Shown here in pieces: positions 44,057 through 54,745 of a stretch of 64,000 nucleotides of DNA. A program made the translations under genes and the position numbers. Source of the stretch: Symsagittifera roscoffensis (lineage: Eukaryota > Xenacoelomorpha > Acoela > Convolutidae); NCBI RefSeq assembly GCF_963678635.1, contig NC_087067.1, positions 57,080,388 to 57,144,387 on the forward strand, written 5' to 3'. How positions within the stretch are numbered: the stretch's first letter is position 1; each line of letters starts with the position of its first letter. The notes beneath the pieces were generated by a model. It did not search any database, was not told where the DNA came from, and saw nothing but the letters and a program-made list of their open reading frames with translations.

Positions 44057-44079
44057 NNNNNNNNNNNNNNNNNNNNNNN
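44057..44079. other. Assembly gap (23 N)
   Basis: Run of N. The true distance is unknown, so the 3' part of the family-D element and the rest of the LINE it interrupts could lie anywhere beyond it. Confidence 0.95.
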
Positions 44080-44089
44080 TGTTGAAGAA

Positions 44090-44880
44090 AAAAAACAGAC
44101 GGTTTTTGAGGCCAAAGTCACCAGCTGATATAGCTATCTCTCTATCGGATACCTTGATCCAGACAAAAAAAAATCAATGAGATAGAAGAAAGTAGAAGAA
44201 ACGCGATGATGTAGAAGAACGAAGCAGGCGGTTCGTTAGTCTAAATCCACCAGCTGATGTAGCTATTCTCTCTCGGATACCTTGAAGCAGACAAAAAATT
44301 CAAGGAAATAGAAGAAAGTAGAAGAAACTCGTTGATGTTTAAGTAACGAAGCAGGCGGTTTGTGAGGCCAAAACCACCAACTGAGGTCGCTATCTGTCTG
44401 TCGGATACCTCGACGCAGACAAAAAGTTCCAATAAAGTAGAAGAAAATAGAAGAAACTCGATGTTGTAGAAGAACGAAGCCGGCGGTTTTTGAGGCCAAA
44501 GCCACCAGCTGAGGAAGCTATATCTCTTTCGGTTAACTTGACGCCTACAAAAAGTTTCAATGAAGTAGAAGAATGTAGGAGAAACTTCAGTGAAAAAGAA
44601 GAAAGAAGCTGGCAGTTTGTGAGGGCAAAGGTACCAGCTGATGTAGCTATCTTTCTTTCGGTTAACTTGACGCACACCAAAAGTTTTAATGAAGTAGAAG
44701 AAAATAGAAGAAACTCAATGATGTAGAAGAACGAAGCAGGCGGTTTGTGAGGGCAAAGGCACCAGCTGATGTAGCTATCTCTCTGTGGGATACCTTGACG
44801 CAGACAAAAAATTTCAACAAAGTAAAAGAAAGTAGAAGTATTTTCGATGATAAAGAAGAAAGAAGCTGGCTGTTTGTGCT
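44090..44880 (-). repeat. Tandem repeat, about 127-bp unit, six copies
   Basis: Units share CCACCAGCTGATGTAGCTAT, then a CTCTC(G/T) block, GGATACCTTGACGCAGAC or GGTTAACTTGACGC, then AGTAGAAGAA. Successive copies start near 44118, 44248, 44372, 44500, 44630 and 44758. The unit length is close to but not exactly a multiple of three, so the minus-strand frame changes from unit to unit. It forms the 3' side of the family-D gag-like ORF. Confidence 0.8.
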
Positions 44881-45210
44881 CAGATTCTCTCTTCCTCGGT
44901 GAGCTCTCTCATCAGTTTGAACTACTCTCTTAGTCATGTCCCGTCTCAGTTCATCCAGACCATTCATTACGCCAGCGAACATGTCGACAGTGGCCCCAAA
45001 TGACGGGGTTAGTCCCAAAGAAGATGAGGTCAGCTGCGGCTGCAGCCTGGTGCTTGATGACGCACCGCTTTTTTGCTTGCTCATCGACGTCATCAACCTG
45101 TCAAACGTTGATGACGCTCCCATCCTTATCCCATCTGACATAGAACTGGTCGGCGAGGCGAAAGACAGCTTCCTGCTCATGTCGTTCCTTGGGCACGGTG
45201 TGAAGTTCAC
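44686..45210 (-). CDS. Gag-like N-terminal ORF (family D, left copy)
   Basis: 174 codons. The N-terminal 115 residues are Ser/Met-rich with a short helix (MFAGVMNGLDELRRDMTKRV) that may start a coiled coil. After ENLSTNS the frame runs into the 127-bp tandem repeats and becomes meaningless. Its position, 21 bases after an upstream ORF and preceded by a long leader, is the same as gag in family A, so I read it as the start of a family-D Gag truncated by rearrangement. No capsid or zinc knuckle is present. Confidence 0.4.
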   Translation of the reverse strand: MNFTPCPRNDMSRKLSFASPTSSMSDGIRMGASSTFDRLMTSMSKQKSGASSSTRLQPQLTSSSLGLTPSFGATVDMFAGVMNGLDELRRDMTKRVVQTDERAHRGRENLSTNSQLLSSLSSKILLLSFTLLKFFVCVKVSHREIATSAGAFALTNRLLRSSTSLSFFYFLLLH

Positions 45211-45231
45211 ATCCGGATGTGTTATCTCCGG

Positions 45232-45846
45232 TTAGTCATAACTGGAAGATAAACCTTCAGTTCGTAGTGACGCCATGCGCTCATCGTACAAAGACTTCCA
45301 ACTCTTCTTGGCCTTGGAACCCGGTTGTTCTTCACTCGGGCTTATACTCGACATCATCGCGTTGTTGCTCTGCTTGGCCAGAGATGAGTGGGTATTAGCT
45401 GAATGTGAATATTCTCTCCTCCACCTATGACTCTTGGTCTCCGATTTGGACATTCCCTTGAATAACACTTCCTCTCGCGGCTCGACCTCGGAACGCTCCG
45501 AGGTCTCCTCCGTCCTCTCAACTTCCTCCCTCTCGAGGTCCTCGCTTGGCTCAAAGTCGGGTCGAATAAGCGTCCGTTCTCCTTCGTCAAAGGAGTCCAC
45601 AAGCGTTTCGCTCGCGGTTCCGGCTTCGGCGCTCTGCCTTTGATCGCCATCGAGGTTTATCTCGCTCCTTAATTTCATTTCGCTCACTGAAAGATCAGGT
45701 TGAGCTTTAGTCGATTCGGTTTCGGCAAACACGTCGGAGGCGCTGCTAAACGAGGACTGGCTACGCCTAGTTTTAAATTTTTGCGTGCTGCCCTTGCTCA
45801 GCCTGGGAATCTTAGTAGTCGATCCTAACGAGTCCCTGCGCTGCAT
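45232..45846 (-). CDS. Upstream ORF (family D, left copy)
   Basis: The open frame extends to 45903, but the first ATG is at 45846 (204 codons). Ser/Glu/Arg-rich and apparently disordered: a basic N-terminal third (PRLSKGSTQKFKTRRSQSS), an acidic centre (EREEVERTEETSERSEVEPR) and a basic end. No known domain. It is nearly identical in the right copy. It corresponds in position to the small ORF before gag in family A. Confidence 0.45.
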   Translation of the reverse strand: MQRRDSLGSTTKIPRLSKGSTQKFKTRRSQSSFSSASDVFAETESTKAQPDLSVSEMKLRSEINLDGDQRQSAEAGTASETLVDSFDEGERTLIRPDFEPSEDLEREEVERTEETSERSEVEPREEVLFKGMSKSETKSHRWRREYSHSANTHSSLAKQSNNAMMSSISPSEEQPGSKAKKSWKSLYDERMASLRTEGLSSSYD

Positions 45847-45903
45847 GTTTTGTGACAAAAAACAATATTCGTATGATTTATTGGCGACGCACAGGTACCG
45901 CAA

Positions 45904-48431
45904 ACAAGTTCAAGTTAAATTACTTAACGCTGCCTCTTCGATCTCGTAAGTATCGAGAATTTCTCCTAGGTTTCTCAATGACAATCTTAGTGACTCAGCT
46001 AGAGTTACACACACAGGGCCTGCTCAGTATTGATATAATGCTAACTCAACCCTGTTGTATAGTATAGCAGTATCACAAAATTTTCACAAGATATAATCAA
46101 CACACAAAACACAATGGATAATCAGATAAGAATATCCTACATGTGACAGTGACCTTTCGTCAGTATCAATTTATTGCCACACAGTTTATCAAGTCACTGC
46201 TTTGTTAAATTCAAGCAATCTTTGATAAAAAGCAGTGATGATTCAGAAACAGATCAATAAAACTTAGTCTTAAAGAAAAAGACTTCCCTCAATCGGAACG
46301 ATCCGAAAGAACAAAGCCCAGGACACAGTCTTCTCAATTTGCCTAATACACCCACCGAGGTCTTCTTTTAGGTGCCCTGCGAGTGCCCGAGCTGTCCTAC
46401 TGAGTAGCTCAAGGCAACCTCTGATCGAAAATTTCTATAGTCTAAGAAAAAACTCTCCCACACCCGGACTGCTCCAAGTGCACGAGAGTAGGGAACAACT
46501 TTTCTTCTCAAGTGAGTGTGTATTTGCTTAATACACTCACCGAGGTCTTCCTTTATTTGTTCCCGGATTGCCAGAAGTTTCCTATTAAGTAGCTCAAGGC
46601 AACCACACAACCAAAACCACAATCAAAAAACTTTTTTGTTCGGGTACTTCTGATACACCCGATCTAGAATCCAAAGTTGATCACGAATTTCCTGGTCAAA
46701 ATGGGCTCCTATGATTCTAATAAGCAGGCCTAATGTCCTAATATGATCTTTACTAAATGGATATTTCCCGTCTTCCAAATTGCCACAGAAGGTTTCCTCC
46801 AGTTTCTAACAATGAGGGTTGCTAAGATGTTTAAGTCACTCCAGTTGGTTACTTCGGAGGGTTGTTAAGACACTTAGCCTACCTCGGAGGGTTACTCCTG
46901 AGGGTACCTTAATCACCCAAGTAACTTCGGAGGGTCCCCTTAAATTTACTAAGGAGGGTCAATAAGATGCTTAATTTGCTCAGGAGGGTTACTTCGGAGG
47001 GACCTCCAAAATTTTCAAATTTCTGAACCTCACTTAGAAGGGATTTCAATAAACTTTAGGAAGCGTCAAAACAAGCTAAATTATCTATGGGGGGCTGTCT
47101 TAACTTCTTTGGATGATCTCGTGGAAATTTTCCACTAAGGAGGGTTGCTAAGGGGTTTAGCTGACTCCGGAGGGTTACTTCGGAGGGTTCCCCAAAAATC
47201 AAGAAAAAAAGGTTATGTTACCGCGATAAAGTCTCCAAAAGCGGTCCACCTTACTTAAAACTAGGTTGGCTGACACGGTCAACCTTCCCAGCAGGATAAA
47301 AAGGTGTTTTGATAAAATTTTTCTTTTCCGTCATTATCAACCCAAAAGCGGTTGCGGTCCGGAAAAGTGGTTCAAAGCGTCGACTTATGGTACCAAAATT
47401 ATCCCGATCGGTTTGCTAGTCTTTGAGAAATTGCCAAAAACGTGTTTGTCCAAACGGCCTTTTTTTTACCACCTATATAGGTTCTGAGAAACTTTTTCCG
47501 CGATACCAAAAGAAAGTGCCTAAAAATAATTAAAACGAGCGTAGTAGCCCTGTACGGCGTTGGAATTATGCAAAAAACCGGACCAAAATTGGTTTGGAGA
47601 CAAAAATTTGGCCAATAACTATCAAATTTGGACCCTCCGATTTCTTCCTTTTCCAATCCTTAAGTCGTTAGCTCTATCCACGGAGCTAATCGGAGATCGG
47701 AGGGTTACTCAAGAATTTTTCTGGCAGCCGAGCACGTTATGCTAGCACGCTCCTAACACAAAAAAGTTTATTGCTCCAACTCTAAAAACTCAAAAACTCA
47801 ATCCCCAAAACAGATTGACAAAAATCAGAAAATTATCGAAATTTTGATCGAAAGATTTTTTTTTTCCAACTTCTACTGAGTCTTCTCTCACGCGGTTTCT
47901 TTAGTTAGGGGAACCGAACTACATAGTTACTCCCTATATAAAAGCTTTTTGCTGCTCGGAAAAGCTCGGATATCCAAAAGTTTGGACTCTACAGTTTGGT
48001 CGAAAATCGATATTTTTCGACAAAAATTTGGGTGTTTCCTGGGTCTAATTAGGAGATAAGTAATATGTAATAAGGATAATAACCTATTAGTAGTCGTTAA
48101 CGAATAGTACTATACCCTCCTTTGCACTAAAAAACCCGAATTAAGACCCTTAACTCGAAAATTCGTAATCGATGGAGGGTACAATCAGACCGCGCCAATC
48201 GTGCCCCCACCACTTAAGTTTTAATGAAATAGTACCCAAACGATACTGAAATTGTTTCAACGATACCCAACAGTCGTTGTGGATGTTTTCCTAATGTCTC
48301 TGTTGAGTGTGGAACACGTCGGTCAGCTTGCCACTCTACCCTCCGGTCACCGGCAAAATCAACATTAAAGTGCTTAAATACTCAAATTACACTCAAGGGA
48401 GGGTATCCAACCCTTCACCAGAACACACAAA
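45904..48431 (-). other. Long leader of family D, left copy
   Basis: 2.5 kb without a credible gene. The region 46840-47190 contains about ten copies of CGGAGGGTT or close variants (GGAGGGTTACTTCGGAGGG), and the motif recurs near 47700. In sense it reads AACCCTCCG. ORFs such as 46368-46622 are present in both copies but have no recognisable content. Confidence 0.5.
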
Positions 48432-48449
48432 AAAACAGAATTTAAAATT

Positions 48450-49185
48450 GTGAGGGATAGGTTTTTAAATAATTCTGATTCTTTAGACAAACAACACTTG
48501 GAACGCTCAGCACTGACTGCGTCTCAAATGAAAAGGAGGATTGACCAGTCGAGAGAGAATCTCAAGATAGTGCGCAAGGGACAACTGAGCAGGGATACAA
48601 GCCCACTGCACAAGCAGCAGCTAACATCGGACAGAGACAAAGAAAGAGCCAAAGCCCTAAAGGAATTGTTGGAGGCAAACGCCCGTTGGAACTACGAAAG
48701 AAGGGACGCAGCTAAAAATGACATCAGGAAATTAGTGGACGAGACAGGTCAACTCAATCCCGACCTTCGAAAAGAAATGATTTACTCTTGGGAAAAAGGA
48801 TTTGTGGAAGATAAAGTAGAAAACCAATGCAAGTCACCACCCAAGACAATACTTAGAAAGGACCCTCTAAGGAAAAGCGGACAAGCCCTAACCAGACCAC
48901 TAAAGGGAAAATAGCTTCAGAAACGGAATCAACAATTAAGACATCGGCCGGTTCGATCTATAGAAAATTGGACATAGCTCAATCAAAAACTGTACTTACA
49001 CAAGAAAAACAGAGAAGCACAAGTAAAAGTCCATCGTCGGAACCTACAAAAAAGTTCAAACGAGTCAGTTCTCCAGAACTACTAGAGGAGCTGGAATCGG
49101 AGGACGAACTCCAAGGAGAAATGGAAATTGCAAATGAAATGGACCCAATACAGCGCTTTCAGAAGAGCCAAACAATAGAGCGCTT
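48450..49185 (+). pseudogene. Inverted coding fragment of unknown protein (family D)
   Basis: On the plus strand an open segment (48450-48914) encodes a highly charged helical protein (SQMKRRIDQSRENLKIVRKG and RAKALKELLEANARWNYERR). After a stop and frame change, a second frame (48920-49185) continues with a Ser/Lys-rich then acidic stretch ending at the palindrome. The composition resembles a Gag N-terminal region or a disordered accessory protein. It lies between the two 3.75-kb repeats and is opposite to them in orientation. Confidence 0.4.
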
Positions 49186-49258
49186 TCTTTGGCTCTTCTG
49201 AAAGCGCTCTATTGGGTCCATTTCATTTGCAATTTCCATTTCTCCTTGGAGTTCGTCC
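49102..49258. repeat. Palindromic fold-back junction in family D
   Basis: Arms 49102-49172 and 49188-49258 are inverted repeats with one mismatch (AATACAGC against AATAGAGC), around a 15-base loop that itself repeats part of the arm. It joins the inverted coding fragment to the right 3.75-kb repeat. Confidence 0.9.
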
Positions 49259-49268
49259 TAATGAAGTT

Positions 49269-49793
49269 TTAATGAAGTAGAAGAAAATAGAAGAAACTCA
49301 ATGATGTAGAAGAACGAAGCAGGCGGTTTGTGAGGGCAAAGGCACCAGCTGATGTAGCTATCTCTCTGTGGGATACCTTGACGCAGACAAAAAATTTCAA
49401 TAAAGTAAAAGAAAGTAGAAGTATTTTCGATGATAAAGAAGAAAGAAGCTGGCTGTTTGTGCTCAGATTCTCTCGACCTCGGTGAGCTCTCTCATCAGTT
49501 TGAACTATTCTCTTAGTCATGTCCCGTCTCAGTTCATCCAGACCATTCATTACGCCAGCGAACATGTCGACAGTGGCCCCAAATGACGGGGTTAGTCCCA
49601 AAGAAGATGAGGTCAGCTGCGGCTGCAGCCTGGTGCTTGATGACGCACCGCTTTTTTGCTTGCTCATCGACGTCATCAACCTGTCAAACGTTGATGACGC
49701 TCCCATCCTTATCCCATCTGACATGGACCTGGTCGGCGAGGCGAAAGACACCTTCCTGCTCATGTCGTTCCTTGGGCACGGTGTGAAGTTCAC
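49269..49793 (-). CDS. Gag-like N-terminal ORF (family D, right copy)
   Basis: Near-identical to 44686-45210, with a handful of amino-acid changes. It contains the same stretch of tandem-repeat sequence at its 3' end but only about one unit, then meets the palindromic junction. Confidence 0.4.
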   Translation of the reverse strand: MNFTPCPRNDMSRKVSFASPTRSMSDGIRMGASSTFDRLMTSMSKQKSGASSSTRLQPQLTSSSLGLTPSFGATVDMFAGVMNGLDELRRDMTKRIVQTDERAHRGRENLSTNSQLLSSLSSKILLLSFTLLKFFVCVKVSHREIATSAGAFALTNRLLRSSTSLSFFYFLLLH

Positions 49794-49814
49794 ATCCGGA
49801 TGTGTTATCTCCGG

Positions 49815-50429
49815 TTAGTCATAACTGGAAGATAAACCTTCAGTTCGTAGTGACGCCATGCGCTCATCGTACAAAGACTTCCAACTCTTCTTGGCCTTCG
49901 AACCCGGTTGTTCTTCACTCGGGCTTATACTCGACATCATCGCGTTGTTGCTCTGCTTGGCCAGAGATGAGTGGGTATTAGCTGAATGTGAATATTCTCT
50001 CCTCCACCTATGACTCTTGGTCTCCGATTTGGACATTCCCTTGAATAACACTTCCTCTCGCGGCTCGACCTCGGAACGATCCGAGGTCTCCTCCGTCCTC
50101 TCGACTTCCTCCCTCTCGAGGTCCTCGCTTGGCTCAAAGTCGGGTCGAATAAGCGTCCGTTCTCCTTCGTCAAAGGAGTCCACAAGCGTTTCGCTCGCGG
50201 TTCCGGCTTCGGCGCTCTGCCTTTGATCGCCATCGAGGTTTATCTCGCTCCTTAATTTCATTTCGCTCACTGAAAGATCAGGTTGACCTTTAGTCGATTC
50301 GGTTTCGGCAAACACGTCGGAGGCGCTGCTAAACGAGGACTGGCTACGCCTAGTTTTAAATTTTTGCATGCTGCCCTTGCTCAGCCTGGGAATCTTAGTA
50401 GTCGATCCTAACGAGTCCCTGCGCTGCAT
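49815..50429 (-). CDS. Upstream ORF (family D, right copy)
   Basis: Near-identical to 45232-45846; ATG at 50429. The frame is kept despite scattered substitutions, so the two copies are either recent duplicates or both constrained. Confidence 0.45.
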   Translation of the reverse strand: MQRRDSLGSTTKIPRLSKGSMQKFKTRRSQSSFSSASDVFAETESTKGQPDLSVSEMKLRSEINLDGDQRQSAEAGTASETLVDSFDEGERTLIRPDFEPSEDLEREEVERTEETSDRSEVEPREEVLFKGMSKSETKSHRWRREYSHSANTHSSLAKQSNNAMMSSISPSEEQPGSKAKKSWKSLYDERMASLRTEGLSSSYD

Positions 50430-50486
50430 ATTTTGTGACAAAAAACAATATTCGTATGATTTATTGGCGACGCACAGGTACCGCAA

Positions 50487-53475
50487 ACAAGTTCAAGATA
50501 AATTACTTAACGCTGCCTCTTCGATCTCGTAAGTATCAAGAATGTCTCTTAGGTTTCTCAATGACAATCTTAGTGACTCAGCTAGAGTTACACACACAGG
50601 GCCTGCTCAGTATTGAAATAATGCTAACTCAACCCTGTTGTATAGTATAGCAGTATCACAAAATTTTCACAAGATATAATCAACACACAAAACACAATGG
50701 ATAATCAGATAAGAATATCCTACAGGTGACAGTGACCTTTCGTCAGTATCAATTTATTGCCACACAGTTTATCAAGTCACTGCTTTGTTAAAATCAAGCA
50801 ATCTTTGATAAAAAGCAGTGATGATTCAGAAACAGATCAATAAAACTTAGTCTTAAAGAAAAAGACTTCCCTCAATCGGAACGATCCGAAAGAACAAAGC
50901 CCAGGACACAGTCTTCTCAATTTGCCTAATACACCCACCGAGGTCTTCTTTTAGGTGACCAGCGAGTGCCCGAGCTGTCCTACTGAGTTGCTCAAGGCAA
51001 CCTCTGATCGAAAATTTCTATAGTCTAAGAAAAAACTCTCCCACACTCGGACTGCTCCAAGTGCACGAGAGTAGGGAACAACTTTTCTTCTCAAGTGAGT
51101 GTGTATTTGTTTAATACACTCACCGAGGTCTTCCTTTATTTGTTCCCGGATTGCCAGAACTTTCCTATTAAGTAGCTCAAGGCAACCACACAAACAAAAC
51201 CACAATCAAAAAACTTTTTTGTTCGGGTACTTCTGATACACCCGATCTAGAATCCAAAGTTGATCACGAATTTCCTGGTCAAAATGGGCTCCTATGATTC
51301 TAATAAGCAGGCCTAATGTCCTAATATGATCTTTACTAAATGGATATTTCCCGTCTTCCAAATTGCCACAGAAGTTTTCCTCCAGTTTCTAACAATGAGG
51401 GTTGCTAAGATGTTTAAGTCACTCCAGTTGGTTACTTCGGAGGGTTGTTAAGACACTTAGCCTACCTCGGAGGGTTACTCCTGAGGGTACCTTAATCACC
51501 CAAGTAACTTCGGAGGGTCCCCTTAAATCTACTAAGGAGGGTCAATAAGATGCTTAATTTGCTCCGGAGGGTTACTTCGGAGGGACCTCCAAAATTTTCA
51601 AATTTCTGAACCTCACTTAGAAGGGCCTTCAATAAACTTTAGGAAGCGTCAAAACAAGCTAAATTATCTATGGGGGGCTGTCTTAACTTCTTTGGATGAT
51701 CTCGTGGAAATTTTCCACTAAGGAGGGTTGCTAAGGGGTTTAGCTGACTCCGGAGGGTTACTTCGGAGGGTTCCCCAAAAATCAAGAAAAAAGGTTATGT
51801 TACCGCGATAAAGTCTCCAAAAGCGGTCCACCTTACTTAAAACTAGGTTGGCTGACACGGTCAACCTTCCCAGCAGGATAAAAAGGTGTTTTGATAAAAT
51901 TTTTCTTTTCCGTGATTATCAACCCAAAAGCGTTTGCGGTCCGGAAAAGTGGTTCAAAGCGTCGACTTATGGTACCAAAATTATCCCGATCGGTTTGCTA
52001 GTCTTTGAGAAATTGCCAAAAACGTGTTTGTCCAAACGGCCTTTTTTTTACCACCTATATAGGTTCTGAGGAACTTTTTCCGCGATACCAAAAGAAAGTG
52101 CCTAAAAATAATTAAAACGAGCGTAGTAGCCCTGTACGGCGTTGGAATTATGCAAAAAACCGGACCAAAATTGGTTTGGAGACAAAAATTTGGCCAATAA
52201 CTATCAAATTTGGACCTTCCGATTTCTTCCTTTTCCAATCCTTAAGTCGTTAGCTCTATCCACGGAGCTAATCGGAGATCGGAGGGTTACTCAAGAATTT
52301 TTCTGGCAGCCGAGCACGTTATGCTAGCACGCTCCTAACACAAAAAAGTTTATTACTCCAACTCTAAAAACTCAAAAACTCAATCCCCAAAACAGATTGA
52401 CAAAAATCAGAAAATTATCGAAATTTTGATCGAAAGATTTTTTTTTCCAACTTCTACTGAGTCTTCTCTCACGCGGTTTCTTTAGTTAGGGGAATCGAAC
52501 TACATAGTTACTCCCTATATAAAAGCTTTTTGCTGCTCGGAAAAGCTCGGATATCCAAAAGTTTGGACTCTACAGTTTGGTCGAAAATCGATATTTTTCG
52601 ACAAAATTTGGGTGTTTCCTGGGTCTAATTAGGAGATAAGTAATATGTAATAAGGATAATAACCTATTAGTAGTCGTTAACGAATAGTACTATACCCTCC
52701 TTTGCACCAAAAAACCCGATTTAAGACCCTTAACTCGGAAATTCGTAATCGATGGAGGGTACAATCAGACCGCGCCAATCGTGCCCCCCACCACTTAAGT
52801 TTTAATGAAATAGTACCCAAACGATACTGAAATTGTTTCAACGATACCCAACAGTCGTTGTGGATGTTTTCCTAATGTCTCTGTTGAGTGTGGAACACGT
52901 CGGTCAGCTTGCCACTCTGCCCTCCGGTCACCGGCAAAATCAACATTAAAGTGCTTAAATACTCAAATTACACTCAAGGGAGGGTATCCAACCCTTCACC
53001 AAAACACACAATCTTTCTATCAGAAACGATTTAAATCAATCTGAAACAACAACAAATAGGAAGGTCAGATCACATCTCGTCCGGAAATAACATATAAACT
53101 GTCACTTTATGTTTTTTACTGTTTTTGGTCTTTTTTGGATTTTTTACTATTTTTGTACTTTTTTGTTTTCAAATAAATTGATTTTTGGCTTTTTCTTGGT
53201 AATACACTATTTTTGTTTGGTTTTACGCTTTCTCTTCAATTGTTTTTGGTCCTGGGACCTCGGGACAAGCTGGCTCTAGATTTCCCACCTAACCCTCCGG
53301 CCCCCGGAATTTTCGGTGTTAACTAAGTTAAAAAGCTAAATAGTACTAGACGGAGGGTACGCACCTTCCCCCTAGTACAATAACGGTCATTAAGGCCTCT
53401 AACTCGGGCTTACGCCGGAGCGGAGGGTTCGTCGCTGAAACGCTTGCTGATCATGATGGTCTTATGCCTTTGACA
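50487..53475 (-). other. Long leader of family D, native copy
   Basis: About 3 kb between the upstream ORF and primer site, with no credible gene. GGAGGGT motifs cluster at 51430-51780 and recur at 52280, 52690, 52755 and 53355. From 53110 rightward it resembles the family-B leader: T-rich tract, and TTAACTAAGTTAAAAAGCTA near 53320-53340. Confidence 0.55.
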
Positions 53476-53494
53476 GGCCCACCCAGGAGCGCCA
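53476..53494 (-). promoter_or_regulatory. Primer-binding site, tRNA-Asn type (family D)
   Basis: The plus strand GGCCCACCCAGGAGCGCCA is the best-preserved example in the window, 12 bases from the LTR at 53507. It resembles the T-arm plus acceptor 3' end of metazoan tRNA-Asn, CCA included. Confidence 0.75.
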
Positions 53495-53506
53495 TAAAAA
53501 CGTCTA

Positions 53507-54389
53507 TGTAACATTCGCCCAAATACTATACAGCGACCGAGCGTAGAAAAAGTACCTATTAACGACTGGCAGGCGTCAGTTACCTTAATCCTACTCGTTT
53601 TTCACCGTCTCGACCTTGCCAGTTGATTTTCTGGTCTGTTTAGGGCTAAGTAAAAAGTTACTATTTTTAGGCCATTAGTCAAACGACTTTTGATCAGCTT
53701 TCGTTTACATGCGAACACAACCACATAGCTGAGTCTCGGATCCTCAGACTACGTGATTGCCATTAAAAACCCGGCTCGAACAACCTATTTTAAAATGTTT
53801 TTGTGTGACAATTCTATATTAAATCCATTTGAGATGGATTGACCCTTTCCTCTTTCTAGCTACTCATATTCTAAAATATCAAATTATACCGGTGTTAATT
53901 CAGACTTCTGCGACATCCAAGTAGCTACAAAGTCAGTCTTATATAGTCCCTTCACATAAAACAGTCCCTGGGGGACCAAGCCTCCGCTCCCGTAATCTTC
54001 CTGAGATAACGTCCTTATCTCTTCCAATTTGTGGCACGGGAGGGTTCCGTGGAATATTCCTTCCCCACTGAAGCTTCCTTCTCCACCAATTTCCACTGCT
54101 AAGAGTCTTGTCGTGTGTTGTTGCCACGATAAGAGGCCTTGTGTTTTTCGTCTCTTGTGCGACCGTTTTCCACAATATTTGTCGTTGTTCTGTTTTTTCG
54201 TCCTTTTTCGTCAAAATGGCCGTCTTTTTGTATTTCTCAGAAATATTCACTTTTCAATCGAATTTTTAAAAATGAAAATTCTAGATTATTCCTACCCTCC
54301 TTCGCAATACTTTTTCGTAAAAAAGACCTTTATTCGTTCTTTTTCGTGTCACCGGAAGGTTGCGCTGTGCCATCTGGCCGAATGGCACA
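53507..54389 (-). repeat. Family-D 5' LTR
   Basis: 883 bp, TGTAACATTCGCC to GGCCGAATGGCACA, ends like the family-B LTRs but mostly diverged inside. The CGTTAAATCGT-type centre is not shared; only ends and a few blocks are. Its outer edge lies inside LINE coding sequence, so the element inserted there. Confidence 0.8.
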
Positions 54390-54745
54390 TCGCTTCTGAT
54401 CGGTCCTGTAGAGGTGTCGTGGTTCTAAAACAGACAGAATGTGAGAAGAAGATAAACTCTGCTTTTTATAAGGGCATTCAGGTTTGAATGCCTAGAGAAT
54501 CTCCCTGCACTTTTGAGGCAGAAAAGACCATGCCAACCATCCTCGGTAACATCTTTTCCGCACACGCATGTATGTCGTTCGCATATTTTTGAGCCTAATC
54601 GAAGTCCTATCGCAATTCTGAGCTGTTGGTTTGACAGTTTTAGCCTTTCATTTTTGCACGGGATGACGTTCAACCATTGGGAGCCAAATCTATCTTGGAA
54701 CGCGTTGAATCGTTTTACATCCTTTGGTTCGAGTCGTAAAATCAA
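54390..54745 (-). pseudogene. LINE C-terminal zinc motif, cut by LTR insertion
   Basis: A segment with CVCGKDVTEDGWHGLFCLKSAG (near 54535-54600), a C-x-C...H-x3-C zinc-like motif that follows RT in some LINEs. It is preceded by a helix-rich part (RIAIGLRLGSKICERHTC). The frame shifts near 54460, after which a second frame reads LSVLEPRHLYRTDQKR up to the LTR edge at 54390. In related proteins this stretch leads into a PD-(D/E)xK-type endonuclease-like region, lost here through the insertion. Confidence 0.65.

Larger units (their letters stand above)
44681..48431 (-). repeat. 3.75-kb direct repeat, left copy (family D)
   Basis: Matches 49264-53011 with few changes (offset 4580-4583). It contains gag N-terminus, upstream ORF and long leader. 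The sequences outside the pair differ at both ends, so this is an internal duplication rather than an LTR pair. Confidence 0.85.
49264..53011 (-). repeat. 3.75-kb direct repeat, right copy (family D)
   Basis: Partner of 44681-48431. It is continuous on its right with the leader and primer site of the family-D 5' LTR, so this copy is in the native position. Confidence 0.85.

Noticed and set aside
44681-53011. The 3.75-kb repeats as the LTRs of a small element
   Set aside because: They contain leader, upstream ORF and gag start; the right copy is continuous with a real LTR and primer site, and they do not have TG/CA ends.
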